Shown here: positions 1 through 8,861 of the stretch, piece by piece | How positions within the stretch are numbered: position 1 is the first letter of the stretch | How the letters are laid out: the number at the start of each line of letters is the position of its first letter | Source of the DNA: Corynebacterium atrinae | Lineage (GTDB): Bacteria; Actinomycetota; Actinomycetes; Mycobacteriales; Mycobacteriaceae | Reading direction: 5' to 3' | Length of the DNA stretch: 64,000 bases | NCBI RefSeq assembly: GCF_030408455.1 | Contig: NZ_CP046977.1 | Coordinates: 1,116,001-1,180,000 of the forward strand | Made by a program: the position numbers and the translations under genes | Notes under the pieces: model-generated | Database searches by the model: none | Told to the model about the DNA's origin: nothing | What the model saw: the letters and a program-made list of their open reading frames with translations, nothing else

Positions 1-298
1 CGACTTCGTCGGACTGGCCGAGGCACTGGGATGCGTCGCCATTCGAGTCACCCGCGAAGAAGACGTCGCACCCGCGATCGAGAAGGCCCGCGCTATCAAT
101 GACCGGCCCGTGGTCATCGACTTCATCGTGGGCGAAGACGCCCAGGTGTGGCCGATGATCTCCGGCGGGGCTTCAAACTCGGAGATTCAGTACGCACTCG
201 GCCTGCGCCCGTTCTTCGACGACGAGGAGTCCGCTGCCGAAACGCCCGCCGACATCGACGCCGCCATCGACGAGTCCGCTCAGCAGAAGGAGAACTAA
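1..298 (+). CDS. ilvB: Acetolactate synthase large subunit, C-terminal end (partial)
   Basis: The window opens inside this gene; 98 codons remain. The product is the catalytic ThDP-dependent subunit that condenses pyruvate with pyruvate or 2-oxobutyrate in the first common step of branched-chain amino acid synthesis. The visible part is the end of the C-terminal ThDP-binding domain, with the conserved stretch [19 protein letters not shown], followed by an acidic, Ala-rich tail. It stops 5 bases before ilvN, so the two subunits are translated from one message. Identity rests on this tail and on the ilvN-ilvC context. Confidence 0.93.
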   Translation, partial: DFVGLAEALGCVAIRVTREEDVAPAIEKARAINDRPVVIDFIVGEDAQVWPMISGGASNSEIQYALGLRPFFDDEESAAETPADIDAAIDESAQQKEN

Positions 299-303
299 GT
301 CTC

Positions 304-819
304 ATGGCGAACACTGACATCACCCGCCACACCCTCAGCGTTTTGGTCCAAAACGTTGACGGCATCATCTCCCGCGTTGTCGCGCTCTTCACTCGACGCG
401 GCTACAGCCTCGTGTCGATCGTCTCGGCAGACACCGGGACACCTGGTATCAACCGCATCACCATGGTGGTGGACGCGGACGAGCTGGTCATCGAGCAGAT
501 CACCAAGCAACTCAACAAGATCATCCCGGTGCTCAAGGTTGTCCGCCTCGAAGAGGAAACCACCATTGCCCGCGCCATCATGCTGGTCAAGGTCAACGCG
601 GATAACTCTAATCGCCCCCAGGTCGTCGACGCCGCCAACATCTTCCGCGCGCGCATCGTCGACGTGGCCCAGGACTCCGTGGTCATTGAGGTAACCGGCA
701 CCCCCGGCAAACTCAAGGCTCTCCTCGAGGTGTTGGAACCCTTCGGCATCCGCGAGCTCATCCAGTCCGGTCAGATTGCCCTGAACCGCGGCCCGAAGAC
801 CATGGCACCCTCCAAATAG
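304..819 (+). CDS. ilvN: Acetolactate synthase small (regulatory) subunit
   Basis: 171 residues, the usual length. It activates IlvB and carries the valine feedback site. The N-terminal ACT domain (about residues 6-80) starts HTLSVLVQNVDGIISRV and contains the NRITMVV strand; the rest is the small-subunit C-terminal domain with LIQSGQIALNRGPK at the end. The start is the ATG 5 bases after the ilvB stop; the AGAAGGAG in the last ilvB codons is its ribosome site. It is the second gene of ilvBN(C). Confidence 0.96.
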   Translation: MANTDITRHTLSVLVQNVDGIISRVVALFTRRGYSLVSIVSADTGTPGINRITMVVDADELVIEQITKQLNKIIPVLKVVRLEEETTIARAIMLVKVNADNSNRPQVVDAANIFRARIVDVAQDSVVIEVTGTPGKLKALLEVLEPFGIRELIQSGQIALNRGPKTMAPSK

Positions 820-828
820 GCCAATTTG

Positions 829-1945
<1,117 letters not shown>

Positions 1946-1964
1946 GGGCACTGGTTGAGATTCC

Positions 1965-2002
1965 TTCGGAGGCGATACGTCTGATGGCGTATCGCCTCCG
2001 AA
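1965..2002 (+). terminator. Hairpin after ilvC
   Basis: A 15-bp perfect inverted repeat, TTCGGAGGCGATACG (1965-1979) and CGTATCGCCTCCGAA (1988-2002), with an 8-base loop. There is no strong T-run, so it may be an RNA-stabilising hairpin rather than a terminator; the next hairpin looks better for that role. Confidence 0.55.
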
Positions 2003-2031
2003 GGGTTGGGCCTAAAAAACGTATCGCTTGG

Positions 2032-2059
2032 AAAAGGTCAGGCTTCGGCCTGGCCTTTT
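2032..2059 (+). terminator. Rho-independent terminator of ilvBNC
   Basis: Stem AAAAGGTCAGGC / GCCTGGCCTTTT with a TTCG tetraloop; the 3' arm itself supplies the T-run. The A-rich and T-rich flanks could make it bidirectional. Confidence 0.75.
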
Positions 2060-2100
2060 AGGTCTCCCTGCTGTCAAGGGGGCGTCCCCATTCGGAGCAG

Positions 2101-2175
2101 CTAGGACGTTCGTGGGGCGGTGGTGGTGGTTTCTCCGGTTCGCCGTGTTCTCTCTTTTGTGCTTGGGACTCCGAC
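2101..2175 (-). pseudogene. Possible C-terminal remnant of the DUF222-type gene
   Basis: Directly outside the left end of the insertion sequence the minus strand reads VGVPSTKERTRRTGETTTT, then APRTS and stop. A basic, Thr/Pro-rich tail of this sort is common at the C-terminus of corynebacterial DUF222/HNH proteins. If it belongs to the gene broken at 3491, the HNH part between them has been lost. The assignment is an inference from position and composition only. Confidence 0.25.
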
Positions 2176-2218
2176 TGTCAAGCCCCGGGTTTTGTGGAGG
2201 GTCTGGAAATTGGAGAAC

Positions 2219-3124
2219 TCAACCAGCAGCGGCCATAACCGCCAACTGTGAGTGAGCTTCATCAGGCGTGCGATAGCCAATCTGGGAGTGAAGCCGAGCA
2301 GAGTTGTACCACCCGACCCACTGCGCTGTAGCAGCCATGACATCGATGAGGCCGTCCCAGTGGTGGCGGTCAATCAACTCGGCCTTGTACACCGAGTTCA
2401 ACGCCTCAGCCATCGCATTGTCGTAGGAGTCGCCCCTGGATCCGACAGAGGCGACAACCTCACTATCGGCCAGGGTGTCGGTGTAGTGCACCGCCCGGTA
2501 TTGCACGCCTCTATCGCTGTGGTGGACCAGCCCGGCGACCGACTCGCCCGCACGCCGACGGGCAGCTAACGCCATGGTCACCGCATCAGTAGCTAATGAT
2601 TGCCGCAGGTGATTGGTGACCTGCCAGCCGACGATCTGTCGGGAGTAGACATCTAAGACAAACGCGGTATACACCCAGCCCAACGCAGTGGGAATGTAGG
2701 TGATGTCCGCGACCCACAACTGATTCGGTGCCAGTACCCCGAATACCCGGTCAACCAGATCTGTAGGACAGTCAGCAGCGTCAGCCGAGCGTGTGGATGG
2801 TTTCTTCCGCTTGCGACGCACACCATCGAGGCTGGCCTCACGCATGAGCCGTTCCACGGTGCAGCGGGCGACATGCCCGCAGCTGCCGTCACGGTTGATC
2901 GCGTGCCACATCTTCCGCACCCCGTAACAGGAGTAGTTCTCGGCGTGGATTCGACGAAGAGCAGCCACGATCTTCACATCACGGATGGCCCTGGCCGAGG
3001 TAGGTCGGGACTTGAAGGCGTAATAGGAGCTCGTCGCGATACGCGCGGGAGTACTAGCTAGTACCCGTACGATCGGCTCGACACCAAACTCCTTACGGTT
3101 GTCGTCAATGAAGGCGACGATTAC
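2219..3124 (-). CDS. IS3-family transposase OrfB (integrase catalytic part)
   Basis: About 302 codons are open in the -1 frame relative to orfA; the frame starts within orfA and is probably reached by programmed -1 frameshifting as an OrfAB fusion. An HTH_21 region (RRIHAENYSCYGVRKMW) precedes the rve integrase core. The catalytic triad is visible as WVADITYI (Asp), HHSDRGVQY (Asp) and YDNAMAEALNSVYK (Glu). The first internal start is a GTG at 2977, but the alignable protein begins further upstream (IVAFIDDNRKEFGVEPI). I could not identify an A6G slippery site; CTTTCTTC in the overlap is a candidate. Confidence 0.9.
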   Translation of the reverse strand, partial: VIVAFIDDNRKEFGVEPIVRVLASTPARIATSSYYAFKSRPTSARAIRDVKIVAALRRIHAENYSCYGVRKMWHAINRDGSCGHVARCTVERLMREASLDGVRRKRKKPSTRSADAADCPTDLVDRVFGVLAPNQLWVADITYIPTALGWVYTAFVLDVYSRQIVGWQVTNHLRQSLATDAVTMALAARRRAGESVAGLVHHSDRGVQYRAVHYTDTLADSEVVASVGSRGDSYDNAMAEALNSVYKAELIDRHHWDGLIDVMAATAQWVGWYNSARLHSQIGYRTPDEAHSQLAVMAAAG

Positions 3125-3432
3125 CGGTGTGGGCGGTCGAGCTCCGCCGCGAAGAAAGCCGAAGCCCTCTTCAAGATCTCATTAGCACGCCTGGACTCGG
3201 CGAGTTCGGCACGTAGCCGCCGGTTTTCTGCCTCTAGATCGAGGGACTCATCGACGGTGGTGGCACCAGATTTCTTGTGGGCGCTGACCCAGCTACGCAG
3301 GGTTTCACGGTTGAGTCCGAGTTGTTCAGCTACCCGACCGGCTGCACCGCGTGCGGTGACTGAGTCGGATTGGGCGTGGATGACGAGTTCGATGGCGCGT
3401 GCTTTGAGCTCGTCGGGGTACTTCTTAGGCAT
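3121..3432 (-). CDS. IS3-family transposase OrfA (DNA-binding part)
   Basis: 103 residues starting MPKKYPDELKARAIELV. It has an N-terminal helix-turn-helix (VAEQLGLNRETLRSWV, about residues 33-48) and a C-terminal heptad-rich coiled coil (ESLDLEAENRRLRAEL) ending ILKRASAFFAAEL, the usual OrfA tail where frameshifting into OrfB happens. It binds the terminal repeats. The ATG at 3432 is chosen over an upstream in-frame ATG because it gives the standard MPKKYP start. Confidence 0.9.
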   Translation of the reverse strand: MPKKYPDELKARAIELVIHAQSDSVTARGAAGRVAEQLGLNRETLRSWVSAHKKSGATTVDESLDLEAENRRLRAELAESRRANEILKRASAFFAAELDRPHR

Positions 3433-3490
3433 TGATAGATTCCTTGAGGATGTGCAGGTTTGCACCCTCCATTAAACACGGGACACAACA

Positions 3491-4266
3491 GTGAGATACC
3501 CCACCCCAGAGACCCACCCCGGGGCAGTCGGGATATCCGATGCCTTATAGACGTTGAGGGTGACATTCGTTGACCCCTCACCCCTAATCAGTGCTACGAG
3601 TGCGTCTGCTTGATTGACCCCATGAGTAATCGCGTACTTGCGGATACGAAGGTCGATTTCTTGGGCGATGATCCCATCCAGGTCAGCATGCAAGAAGCCT
3701 CTACCGTCATCGAAGACGATCGAAACACTATCAACCGGCTGCGGGGCGGGATCCTCGGAGGAGATCGTCTCGTCGAGCATGGTGATGATCGCATTAAGAC
3801 GCCGATTGATCTTTCTTGGTGTGGGAAGGATCTGATTCGCCCGGGTCGGGGTGAGGAACTTAGCTAGTTCGGTATCAATGAGGTCGAGGTGTTCTGACAC
3901 GGTGGTGTCTGCTTTGCACAGGACACTATCAATGGCCTTGAGCCGGGGGAGGTCAAGATGGAAGTAGTGCTCCTGGACTTCCTTCAACTTCGGGAGTTCG
4001 TTGAGGCGGTGGTGGGCGCTGATCGCGGACATGAGGTAGTGATCCCCGCGCCCCAGGGAACGCCGAAGCTTAGCGAGGACGATGTCGATGTCCTCGTCAT
4101 CACCGGGCAGGACTGATTGCCACAGTTCGTGGTCTTCTTGGCGTATTTGGGTTCCCCGGCGAGCGACGGGGTCGTGTGGTGAGCTGACAGCGTAGTAGTG
4201 CTGGGGAGGGGTCAGTGCTTTCTCAAGGTAGATCTCTACCATTGAGTGGTAAATGTCGATGGTCAC
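3491..4266 (-). pseudogene. DUF222 (13E12/HNH-type) protein, truncated by the insertion sequence
   Basis: The N-terminal ~258 residues remain (start MTIDIYHSMVEIYLEKAL), then the reading frame enters the insertion sequence and stops at 3472. The segment ending LNVYKASDIPTAPGWVSGVG resembles the DUF222 part of actinobacterial proteins that carry an HNH nuclease C-terminally; no HNH motif is present here. Such proteins are common and often multicopy in corynebacteria, with unclear function. Family assignment is by resemblance and moderately sure; the truncation is visible directly. Confidence 0.6.
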
Positions 4267-4287
4267 GTGTGCTCACCCCCAAGTGTT

Positions 4288-4328
4288 TCGCTTGCGTGTT
4301 CTAATACAATGTTAGAACACGCAAGCGA
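4288..4328. repeat. Perfect 17-bp palindrome
   Basis: Arms TCGCTTGCGTGTTCTAA (4288-4304) and TTAGAACACGCAAGCGA (4312-4328) with a 7-base loop. It lies between the start of the broken DUF222 gene and the end of the ABC operon. No T-run follows on either strand. Confidence 0.8.
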
Positions 4329-4385
4329 GTCACGCAAGGGGTAGGAGCAAGTTTGTGGATGTTTTTCAACCAGGGGGTTGAATGG

Positions 4386-5102
4386 TCAGCTGTGTAGCAG
4401 GCCGAGTAGCTCGCGGCGGAGTTCGGCGGGCACCTCGACGTCGTGACGTGGGCGGGGAAGGTCGATGGAGATGTCGGCGATGATGGTGGCGTCGGGGCTG
4501 GGGGACATGACGAGGATGCGGTCGGAGAGGAGGAGTGCTTCATCGACGTCGTGGGTGACCATGACGACGGTGCGGCGATCGGATTCCCAGAGGTCGAGGA
4601 GTGCAAGTTGCAGTTCGCGGCGGGTGAGGGCGTCCAATGCTCCAAAGGGTTCGTCGAGAAGCAAGATCTCGGGCTCGACGGCAAAGGCACGGGCGATGCC
4701 GACGCGCTGCTGCATGCCGCCGGAGAGGCGGGCAGGGCGTCGACCGGCGGCGTCGATAAGCCCGACTTCGGCGAGGCGGCGATCGGAGATCGCACGGCGC
4801 TGATCTGGGGTGAGGGACGGGCGGGCGGAGCGGAGGCCGAATTCGATGTTGGCGCGGGCGGACATCCATGGCAGGAGGGCGTGGTCTTGGAACACGACGG
4901 CGAACCGCCCGTCGACGTTGACTGATCCGGTGGAGGGCCTGTCGAGGTTGGCCAGCATCGAGAGGATGGTGGATTTGCCACAGCCGGAGGGGCCGAGCAG
5001 GGAGACGAATTGGCCGGGCTCGATGTCGACGGATGTCGGGGCGATGATGCGGGTGGGGCCGTAGGAGCGGGTGATGCTGTCGAGGGAGATGGCGTTAGTC
5101 AT
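4386..5102 (-). CDS. ABC transporter ATP-binding protein (nitrate/sulfonate type)
   Basis: 238 residues from the ATG at 5102, which overlaps the permease stop by 8 bases. Walker A is LLGPSGCGKST, Q-loop VVFQDHALLPW, signature LSGGMQQRVGIARAF, Walker B ILLLDEPFGALDA, and the H-loop VTHDVDEALLLSDR. These are typical of the SsuB/TauB/NrtD group that energises uptake of sulfonates, taurine or nitrate. It is the last gene of the three-gene importer. The substrate cannot be read from this subunit. Confidence 0.88.
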   Translation of the reverse strand: MTNAISLDSITRSYGPTRIIAPTSVDIEPGQFVSLLGPSGCGKSTILSMLANLDRPSTGSVNVDGRFAVVFQDHALLPWMSARANIEFGLRSARPSLTPDQRRAISDRRLAEVGLIDAAGRRPARLSGGMQQRVGIARAFAVEPEILLLDEPFGALDALTRRELQLALLDLWESDRRTVVMVTHDVDEALLLSDRILVMSPSPDATIIADISIDLPRPRHDVEVPAELRRELLGLLHS

Positions 5103-5862
5103 AGCGAACCGTCTTCTGCAGGGCGGAGACCAGGTGGTCGAGGATGAGGCCGGTGAGACCGATGAGGATGATGGCGACGACGATGGCGTTGATGTCGAGA
5201 CGGTTCCACATATTCCACACGAAAAAGCCAATGCCTTGACCCCCGACGAGCATCTCGGCAGCGATGATGACCAGCCAGGACGTGGAAAGGGATAGGCGGA
5301 GGCCGGTGATGATGCCGGGCAGTGTGGCCGGGAGCCAGACCTGCGTGATACTCAGCCACAGAGGGGTGCCCAAGGTGGAGGTGAGTTTGAGGTAGGTGGG
5401 GTTGATCGTGCGGACGGCGTCGATGGTGTTGAGCAGGATCGGCCACAGCGCGGAAAGGACGATGACGAAGATAGCGGTGCGCTCGGCGTCGTGGAGTAGG
5501 GCGAGGCCAATGGGCAGCCAGGCCAGGGGGGAGACAGGACGCAGGATTTGGACCACTGGGTCGATGGCCCAGCGGAGGATCGTCAGGCGGCCAAGGAGGA
5601 AACCCAAGGGGATGGCGATGATCGCTGCCAGGAGGAAGCCGGTGAGGACTCGCCGCAGTGACGTGACCAGATGCCAGAAGATACCGACGCTCGCGGGGCC
5701 GTCACGATAGAAGGGGTCGGAGAGGATCTCGACGCCGCGGTTCCACACCCCGAGCGGCGTCGGAGCGATTGCAGCGAGGTGATCGGCGGAGAGCTGCCAG
5801 GCAGCAATGGCGGCGATGAAGAGGACGAGTCCGAGGAGGCCAGCGCGTATCCGATCGTTCAT
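5095..5862 (-). CDS. ABC transporter permease (SsuC/TauC/NrtB-like)
   Basis: 255 residues with about six hydrophobic segments. The EAA-type cytoplasmic loop is visible around TSTLGTPLWLSITQVWLP, followed by ATLPGIITGLRLSLSTSWL, as in BPD_transp_1 permeases of the sulfonate/nitrate class. It overlaps the binding-protein gene by 4 bases (ATGA) and the ATPase gene by 8, so the three are translationally coupled. It forms the homodimeric membrane channel of the importer. Confidence 0.88.
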   Translation of the reverse strand: MNDRIRAGLLGLVLFIAAIAAWQLSADHLAAIAPTPLGVWNRGVEILSDPFYRDGPASVGIFWHLVTSLRRVLTGFLLAAIIAIPLGFLLGRLTILRWAIDPVVQILRPVSPLAWLPIGLALLHDAERTAIFVIVLSALWPILLNTIDAVRTINPTYLKLTSTLGTPLWLSITQVWLPATLPGIITGLRLSLSTSWLVIIAAEMLVGGQGIGFFVWNMWNRLDINAIVVAIILIGLTGLILDHLVSALQKTVRYD

Positions 5863-6830
5863 GCCAACCCCCAGCGGGTGATTTGCTCGGACATCCAGGC
5901 AGTGGCCCTCGGGTCGGTGGCGTCGCCGAAGTGGATGCGTTCGGGATCGATGATGTCGTCTCCGGCCCAGTTGCGGTACGCGCCCTCGAAGACGGGCTCG
6001 ATGAGCGCTGCCTTTTGGTTGAGGTACTTCTCCTGGGACAGGGTGGCGGCTGCGGCAGCGTGGTTGCCCGGGGTGTTGAGGAAGTCGCTGGCCTCGGCAA
6101 GGGCTTCGGTGATTGCGGTTGCTTCGTCGGGGTGGGCGCTCATCCAGTCAGTGCCCATGGAGACGGAGCAGCAGGGGTGGCGGTTCCACCATTCCTTCGT
6201 CATGGTGAGCACGCGGCCGGCGCCGGAAACGAGGGCGCGCTGATTGAAGGGTTCCGGCCCGACGAAGCCGTCGATTCCGCCTACCTCAAGTTGGGCGACC
6301 ATGTCGGCCGGACGCAGAAGGCGTAGTTCGAGGTCGGAGATGGGGTCGATGCCGCGGGAGGCGAGGGCGTCGCGAAGCAGGAGGGCGTGGATCGAGTACT
6401 CGAAGGGGATACCGATGATCCGGCCGCGGAGGTCGTCTAGGCCATTGACCTGGGAGTGGAGGTTGGAGGCGATCGTGAGCGCTTGGCCGTTGGTATTGAG
6501 GGTGTATGCCAGGGTTGTGGGGCGGGACGTCGGGGTCACGGCCATGGGTGCCAACATGTGGGTGACGTGGAGTTGCCCGGTGAGGAGGGCAGACCATAGT
6601 TCGGCCCAGCCGGCGTAGCGCTTGAGGCGGATGTCCAGGCCGCGGCGGGCGAAAGCGCCGGTGGCGTCGGCCAGTAGGAGCGGGGAGGAGCAGGCGATCG
6701 GGACGTAGCCGACGGTGATGGCGCTGCCGCTGGCAACTGCGGGTGAAGCCGTGAGCTTCTGTGCGCCAAGCAGCCCCAGGGAGCCGAGGGCGGCGGCGCC
6801 GAGAAAGGTGCGGCGGGTGAGCGTCGACAA
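5859..6830 (-). CDS. ABC transporter substrate-binding protein, NrtA/CmpA-like, Tat signal
   Basis: 323 residues from a TTG at 6830, chosen because GGGAGG lies 8 bases upstream and because it puts the twin-arginine signal (LTRRTFLGAAALGSLGLLG) at the N-terminus; an ATG at 6878 would add 16 residues. The mature part matches the NrtA/CmpA/SsuA fold: GYVPIACSSPLLLADATGAF, YAGWAELWSALLTG, IPFEYSIHALLLRDAL and GIDGFVGPEPFNQRAL. Members bind nitrate, bicarbonate or sulfonates. The McbR-like operator just upstream favours a sulfur substrate, but that is inference. Confidence 0.85.
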   Translation of the reverse strand: MSTLTRRTFLGAAALGSLGLLGAQKLTASPAVASGSAITVGYVPIACSSPLLLADATGAFARRGLDIRLKRYAGWAELWSALLTGQLHVTHMLAPMAVTPTSRPTTLAYTLNTNGQALTIASNLHSQVNGLDDLRGRIIGIPFEYSIHALLLRDALASRGIDPISDLELRLLRPADMVAQLEVGGIDGFVGPEPFNQRALVSGAGRVLTMTKEWWNRHPCCSVSMGTDWMSAHPDEATAITEALAEASDFLNTPGNHAAAAATLSQEKYLNQKAALIEPVFEGAYRNWAGDDIIDPERIHFGDATDPRATAWMSEQITRWGLA

Positions 6831-6847
6831 GGACGGTACCTCCCAGA

Positions 6848-6863
6848 TAGACAGAATGGTCTT
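6848..6863. promoter_or_regulatory. McbR-like operator upstream of the ABC importer
   Basis: TAGAC-AGAATG-GTCTT matches the published C. glutamicum McbR consensus TAGACNNNNNNGTCTA at 9 of 10 positions. It lies just before the ribosome site of the binding-protein gene. McbR represses methionine, cysteine and sulfur assimilation genes. Confidence 0.5.
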
Positions 6864-6947
6864 TAATGGATCGTCCAAACTGTACTGATCGGTTCATTAG
6901 ATTGTCGACATTTCATTCACAATCAAGATTATCCAGGCGCCCAGGGC

Positions 6948-6953
6948 TAGACT
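6948..6953 (+). promoter_or_regulatory. -10 box, leaderless start of the DUF262 gene
   Basis: TAGACT ends 7 bases before the ATG at 6961, with no ribosome binding site between. Confidence 0.5.
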
Positions 6954-6960
6954 CGAGCCC

Positions 6961-8748
6961 ATGGGCTTTACCACGCCAAGCTATGACTTGACCGACCTCA
7001 TTGCGCAGATCAACCGCGGCGACCTTCAGTTGCCGGATTTTCAGCGCTCCTACGCCTGGGATGTTGATCGCATTCGGGCCCTCCTCGTCACCGTGTTACG
7101 CGGCTATCCGGTGGGTTCCCTGCTTTCCTTGGATACTCGCGACGCCCCGATGCGTTTCCGTCCCCGCCCCATCGCGGGGGCTCCCGACACCGGCGTCGAG
7201 CCGGGCCTTTTGCTCCTTGATGGTCAGCAGCGCCTCACCACTCTCTATCACTGCCTGGCCGGCGACGGGGGAGTAGATACTGTCGATTTCCGCTCCAAGC
7301 GGATCCGCCGCACCTTCTACGTTGACGTCACCCGCGCCGTAGAGGCCCAGGTCATGCCCGACGAGGCCATCTTCGCCGTCGATGAGTCCGGCATGGTCAT
7401 GTCGCACTTTGGGCCCTCAATTCCGGGCGGAGTGACCAGCCGCGAAGCCGCCGTCGCTGCGGGATGCGTCCCCGTCGCCGACCTCCTGTGGGAATCCGGA
7501 ACCGACTTCCTCTTCGATCTCGGGGCCGAGTCCGGGATGCGGGAAACGGTCAAACGTTTCTATGACCGGGTTGTTCGACCTTTATCTGCCTATGACATTC
7601 CGATGGTCTTGCTCAACCGCGAGACCGCGCAGACTGGCGTGGGCTCGATCTTTGCCCAGGCCAACTCCACCGGCCTACAGATGGACGTGTTCGAGTTGCT
7701 CACCGCCGTCTTTGCCACCGAAGACCCGAATTTCCGGCTCTCCGAGGATTGGGAGGCCACCGAGGCGATCCTGCGCCGCTACCCGGCATTGGACAACGTC
7801 AATCGCACCGACTTCCTCACGGCAGTTGCCTTGTTGGTATCCGCGCGGAAAGGCCACTCTGCCGGGCAGCGCGAGGACATCCTCAACCTGACTTTGTCCG
7901 ACTACCTGCGGGCCCGCCATGAGCTGCGCATTACCTTCCGGGAGTCAGCGGAGTTCCTCTCCCAGCGGTGCATGCTCACCATCGAGCAGGTGCCCTACAC
8001 CGCCCAGCTCATCCCACTGGCCGTCATCTTTGCCGTTTTGTCTGACCATCCGCGCGCGCTCGCATCCACCCGCGCCTGGGATCGGCTGAACCAGTGGTTC
8101 TGGTGCGGCATCTTCGGCGAGCTCTACGGCTCGTCGGCGGTGATTAGCCGTTCGGCCCGCGACGTCGACCAGGTCACTGCCTGGATCTTGGAGGAAACGG
8201 ACGAGGTCCCCAAGACGGTGCGGGATGCGTCCTTCTCCGAGTCCCGCCTGTTTTCAGTGCGGGAAAACTCAGGGGTGTACCAGGGTATTTATGCCCTGCT
8301 CATGGCACGCGGGGCCCGCGACTGGCGCACCGCTCAGCCCTTCGATCGGTGGACCTTCCCCGAACTCAACCCCGGGTTCTTCCGCGTCTTCCCCTTGGAG
8401 TGGTGCGTGGATCACGGCATCGACCCAGTTCTGGCGGACAGCGTGCTTAACCGCACCCCGATGGGCAAGCGCACCGAAGTGGTCATCGATGGCTACGGTC
8501 CCTCGCGCTATTTGGCCCGCGTGCAATCCAAGTCCCTCATGGAGGACGAAGAGTTTGATGCGGTCTTGGCCACCCACGAGCTCGACCCGGTCATGCTGCA
8601 CCACGACGATATGCGTTCGTTCTTGCGCGATCGTCGGACCCGGATCCTGGAGATGATCGAACACTCTATGGGCAAGCCAATCATTCGTGACGTGGATGAT
8701 TCGGACTATTCGGGTGGAGAAGAGGGGCCGAACGCCTTCGAATCTTAA
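6961..8748 (+). CDS. DUF262 domain protein
   Basis: 595 residues. The N-terminal DUF262 (ParB/sulfiredoxin-like) module shows LQLPDFQRSYAWDVDRIRAL (about residues 20-40), GYPVGSLLSLDTR and LLLLDGQQRLTTLYH (about 85-100), the family's nucleotide-handling motifs. DUF262 is found in GmrSD-type modification-dependent nucleases and other defence proteins. I see no HNH motif in the C-terminal half, so a nuclease partner domain is not evident. The gene stands alone between the ABC importer (divergent) and serA. Function unknown; a defence role is possible. Confidence 0.75.
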   Translation: MGFTTPSYDLTDLIAQINRGDLQLPDFQRSYAWDVDRIRALLVTVLRGYPVGSLLSLDTRDAPMRFRPRPIAGAPDTGVEPGLLLLDGQQRLTTLYHCLAGDGGVDTVDFRSKRIRRTFYVDVTRAVEAQVMPDEAIFAVDESGMVMSHFGPSIPGGVTSREAAVAAGCVPVADLLWESGTDFLFDLGAESGMRETVKRFYDRVVRPLSAYDIPMVLLNRETAQTGVGSIFAQANSTGLQMDVFELLTAVFATEDPNFRLSEDWEATEAILRRYPALDNVNRTDFLTAVALLVSARKGHSAGQREDILNLTLSDYLRARHELRITFRESAEFLSQRCMLTIEQVPYTAQLIPLAVIFAVLSDHPRALASTRAWDRLNQWFWCGIFGELYGSSAVISRSARDVDQVTAWILEETDEVPKTVRDASFSESRLFSVRENSGVYQGIYALLMARGARDWRTAQPFDRWTFPELNPGFFRVFPLEWCVDHGIDPVLADSVLNRTPMGKRTEVVIDGYGPSRYLARVQSKSLMEDEEFDAVLATHELDPVMLHHDDMRSFLRDRRTRILEMIEHSMGKPIIRDVDDSDYSGGEEGPNAFES

Positions 8749-8861
8749 GTTTTCCCCTCGCAGGTGAATTTAATTGGAGGTTCGGGTACTGCTGGAATAG
8801 TCAGCGACTAGAGTGTCATTCGGTCCATACCCTAGTTGTGTAGAAGCAGGAGTCGTTCCCC

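Larger units (their letters stand above)
2176..3490 (-). mobile_element. IS3-family insertion sequence, complete, 1315 bp
   Basis: The ends are imperfect inverted repeats of about 27 bp: TGTCAAGCCCCGGGTTTTGT (from 2176 inwards) against TGTTGTGTCCCGTGTTTAAT (from 3490 inwards on the other strand), both continuing GGAGGGT. Between them lie overlapping orfA and orfB in the -1 relation typical of the family, and the DDE residues of orfB are intact, so the element may be active. No matching target duplication is visible: GAC precedes the left end and GTG follows the right end. Confidence 0.9.

Noticed and set aside
4361..4385. TTCAACC-AGGG-GGTTGAA as terminator of the ABC operon
   Set aside because: The short stem is followed by A-rich, not T-rich, sequence in the direction of transcription.
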